In this document: positions 25,504-27,463 of the stretch, piece after piece | How positions within the stretch are numbered: position 1 is the stretch's first letter | Layout: every line of letters begins with the position of its first letter | Assembly (NCBI GenBank): GCA_045122895.1 | Contig: JBGVIE010000026.1 | Location: 1 to 27,463 of the forward strand | Length of the DNA: 27,463 bases | Direction: 5' to 3' | DNA from: RGIG1934 sp045122895 | GTDB lineage: Bacteria; Bacillota; Clostridia; Lachnospirales; Lachnospiraceae | Notes under the pieces: generated by a model | Databases searched by the model: none | Seen by the model: only the letters and a program-made list of their open reading frames with translations | Told to the model about the DNA's origin: nothing | Program-made: the position numbers and the translations under genes

Positions 25504-27319
25504 ATGAAAATGAAATACGTAAAAAGAGTTATTTCTCTCATCTTATCAATTGCGATACTAACAACATAGTTTGAGTGGAATAAAGTGTATGCAGTTGAGC
25601 GTACGAACAACAGTGATGAGAAGTTTTTCACAGAGGTTACACCAGGTAGTGATGCAACCACAGATGAGGAAATAAGCGAAGAGTTAGAAGTGATGGAAAC
25701 AGATGGTAATTTTAAGGAATTACCGGAACATCGAACACCTAATTCTACAACGTTTGTATTGTCAGACAATCAATATAGGACTGACTATTATGCCTCTGAT
25801 GTACGATATGAGGATGAGAATGGTAATCTTATTGACTTTGATTCTTCATTAAAGAAATTAAAGAAAAATGAGAAAACATCAGAAGGTGACAGAGATTTAT
25901 CTGGTTATAAATATGAAAATATAGCAGGAGAGAAAAAGAATTATTTCCCTGAAAAGATATCAGAAGATACACCTGTGTTAATGGAAAATGATGATTATGC
26001 AATTAAGATTACTCCTTGTATTGAAGATAAAGCCATAGCATTTGATGATGTATCAATTGATAAGGAAGAAATAGAAAATATCTATGGCGATACAGAAGAA
26101 AAAATTATATCTGCATCATATGAATCAGATGAAGAAGTATTTCAATACGAATCAGAAAATAATGGTATTAAAGAGAGTATTATTCTAAATGAATATCAGG
26201 GAAACAATGTATGGAAGTTTAAGCTGCAATTAGAAGGTGGGATACAGGCAAAGAAATATAACAAAGGGATCTTGTTTAAAGACTCAAAAACGGATGAGAT
26301 TGTTGGATGTATTGAACCACCGTATATGAATGATGCGTCTAATGATAACTATAGTGAAAAGATTGAGTATGAAATACAAAAGCTAGAAGAGGACTCGGAG
26401 TCTGTCACATATGAACTTACAATGAACGTAGATGAAGAGTATTTAACTAGTAACAACCTATAGCCCGGGATATGGAATGCCTGAGCGCCATGAAGAATCT
26501 GATGGAAATACTATAATCAATACATATAGAGGAACAAAAGCAAATTCCAGCAGGATGAAGGTTGATTATAATACAATATCAGGTGATGTTATATATGACA
26601 ATCAGATATATGTAAGTGAATATATTGAGTATGACAGTGAAGGAAGAATAAGTAAAATTATTGATAGTGCAGGAAATAACATATCATATACATACTGTAC
26701 AACAAAAGGTCTTACTCATTTACCACAACGTGTAGTCACCACAGATACATCCGGTAAGGTAGTATCTGATAAGACATATAGGTATAATTATAAGGGTGAC
26801 ATAATTGAAGAAAAAGAAAATGTTGACAACGTAAAAGTTAATTTACAATATGATAATCAAGGGAATATCATAAAAGAAGAGGGATATATAAAGGATAAAG
26901 AGGCTTATATATCAGAATATGAATATGACGAAAATGGAGAAGAAATAAAATCTGATGAAATATCAGGAACAGTAGCATTATCCGAAGAAACAAGATATGA
27001 TGTTATGGGGAATGTTACATATACAAAGGATGACACAGGATTAGAGACATATTATACGTATGATGGATATGGACGACCTGAAAGCACCAGATTTATAAAG
27101 GGTAATACAGTAGATGTAGAGTATACGTATTATAATATAAATGGAAGATTAGCAAGAAAAGTTAACATAGATGGTTCCATAACACAATATGAATACGACT
27201 GTATGAACAGAGTGATCAAGGAAACATACACAAAAGGTGGGCAGTCAAGACAATATGTGTATGAATACGGTTACACAAAAGACAGTATCAAAATATATGT
27301 TGTTCGTCAATCTATTTGA
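25504..27319 (+). pseudogene. RHS/YD-repeat secreted protein, broken in three places
   Basis: The N-terminus is a signal peptide (MKMKYVKRVISLILSIAILT) with AAAGGG 10 bases before ATG 25504. Codon 22 is TAG (25567-25569); the same frame then runs to 26463, encoding the acidic pre-repeat region common in clostridial RHS-type proteins. Near 26440-26460 the frame changes. The second part (from about 26447, first ATG 26477) contains YD/RHS repeats such as YIEYDSEGRISKIIDSAGN, YEYDENGEE and YTYDGYGRPESTRF. It ends abruptly after YGYTKDSIKIYV, where an insertion sequence seems to begin. The C-terminal RHS core and toxin or variable tip are absent. Such proteins are usually surface proteins or polymorphic toxins; this copy is unlikely to be functional. 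Confidence 0.8.
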
Positions 27320-27463
27320 TGCGAGTTTGTCAAGTAAAGTGTGTAAATTTTCATTATTTTTTTTGGCGGTCATTTCTGACCGCCATTTTGCATCTGATAA
27401 TCTGCTAATCAAATGGCAGTTCCTCTCCGTTGCGGTAAGCTTCATATAGAAGCAGCATATCAT
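27318..27463 (-). mobile_element. Insertion sequence end (IS256-like), runs off the window
   Basis: The RHS frame ends just where a sequence like an IS256-family terminal repeat begins (GTTTGTCAAGTAAAGTGTGT, 27325-27344, continuing AAATTTTC). A perfect 9-bp hairpin TGGCGGTCA/TGACCGCCA follows (27363-27384). Then comes the 3' end of a minus-strand reading frame, probably the transposase. Only one end is visible, so the inverted repeat and target duplication cannot be confirmed. The exact left boundary is uncertain by several bases. Confidence 0.6.
27405..27463 (-). CDS. Probable transposase, C-terminal end (partial)
   Basis: The last 18 codons before TAG (27407-27405) read DMLLLYEAYRNGEELPFD on the minus strand, entering from beyond the window edge. 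This looks like a real protein end. Its place between an IS-like terminal repeat and the window edge suggests a transposase. Family assignment (IS256/mutator type) rests mainly on the terminal sequence and is tentative. The longer overlapping minus-strand frame (27245-27463) crosses the IS boundary and is not believed. Confidence 0.5.
   Translation of the reverse strand, partial: DMLLLYEAYRNGEELPFD

Noticed and set aside
25567..25569. TAG as a recoded amino acid (e.g. pyrrolysine) in the RHS signal peptide
   Set aside because: Nothing in the window suggests recoding, and the gene carries two further lesions, so an ordinary nonsense mutation is more likely.
27245..27463. A 72-codon minus-strand frame at the right edge
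   Set aside because: It crosses the RHS/IS junction; the neighbouring frame ending DMLLLYEAYRNGEELPFD is the believable transposase end.

Overview
The window looks like a chromosomal segment of a gut or rumen Lachnospiraceae-type Firmicute (Clostridia). It is AT-rich with strong AGGAGG-type ribosome binding sites and tight gene overlaps. It carries PdxS/PdxT vitamin B6 synthesis, SbcCD, bacterial Ig-like (Big_2) surface protein architecture, RHS/YD repeats and a response regulator with a SARP-like output domain. The taxon is inferred from gene style and was not tested by a search.

Layout. Bases 1-1446: the 3' part of an AAA-ATPase-like/PD-(D/E)XK protein, then a PHP-type histidinol-phosphatase-like gene. 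Bases 1519-8290: a complete type II-A CRISPR-Cas locus. On the minus strand lie cas9, cas1, cas2 and csn2, joined by ATGA overlaps or short gaps, then a leader and an array of 8 repeats and 7 spacers. A tracrRNA is encoded divergently upstream of cas9 on the plus strand. Bases 8415-9894: pdxS-pdxT, the pyridoxal 5'-phosphate synthase, on the minus strand with a strong terminator. Bases 10049-10663: a small, divergent cis-prenyltransferase.

Bases 10750-13667 are a decayed region. The 3' halves of a chemoreceptor and an EAL phosphodiesterase abut head to head. A sensor kinase has lost its middle, while its response regulator is intact. A membrane FMN-binding protein is interrupted near its start by a compact four-hairpin element containing an in-frame stop. 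Bases 13796-19918: one 2040-residue secreted protein with seven Ig-like domains, carboxypeptidase-regulatory-like and YfaP-like domains and a C-terminal array of about 95-residue repeats. Bases 20038-25275: sbcD-sbcC, a 35-codon small ORF and a HAD phosphatase. Bases 25328-27463: a promoter followed at once by a terminator, then an RHS/YD-repeat gene with a nonsense codon in its signal peptide and an internal frame break. Its 3' end is cut by an insertion sequence that runs off the window.

How the parts work together. Cas9, tracrRNA and the array form the interference module, and Cas1-Cas2-Csn2 with the leader form the adaptation module. The key catalytic residues I checked in Cas9 and Cas1 and the expected RNA and leader motifs are present, so the system looks functional. 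By eye, the Cas9 C-terminus lacks the arginine pair that reads NGG in the Streptococcus pyogenes enzyme, so its PAM probably differs. The strongest candidates for something undescribed are that PAM change, the overlapping tracrRNA/cas9 promoters, the repeat array of the giant secreted protein and the four-hairpin element.
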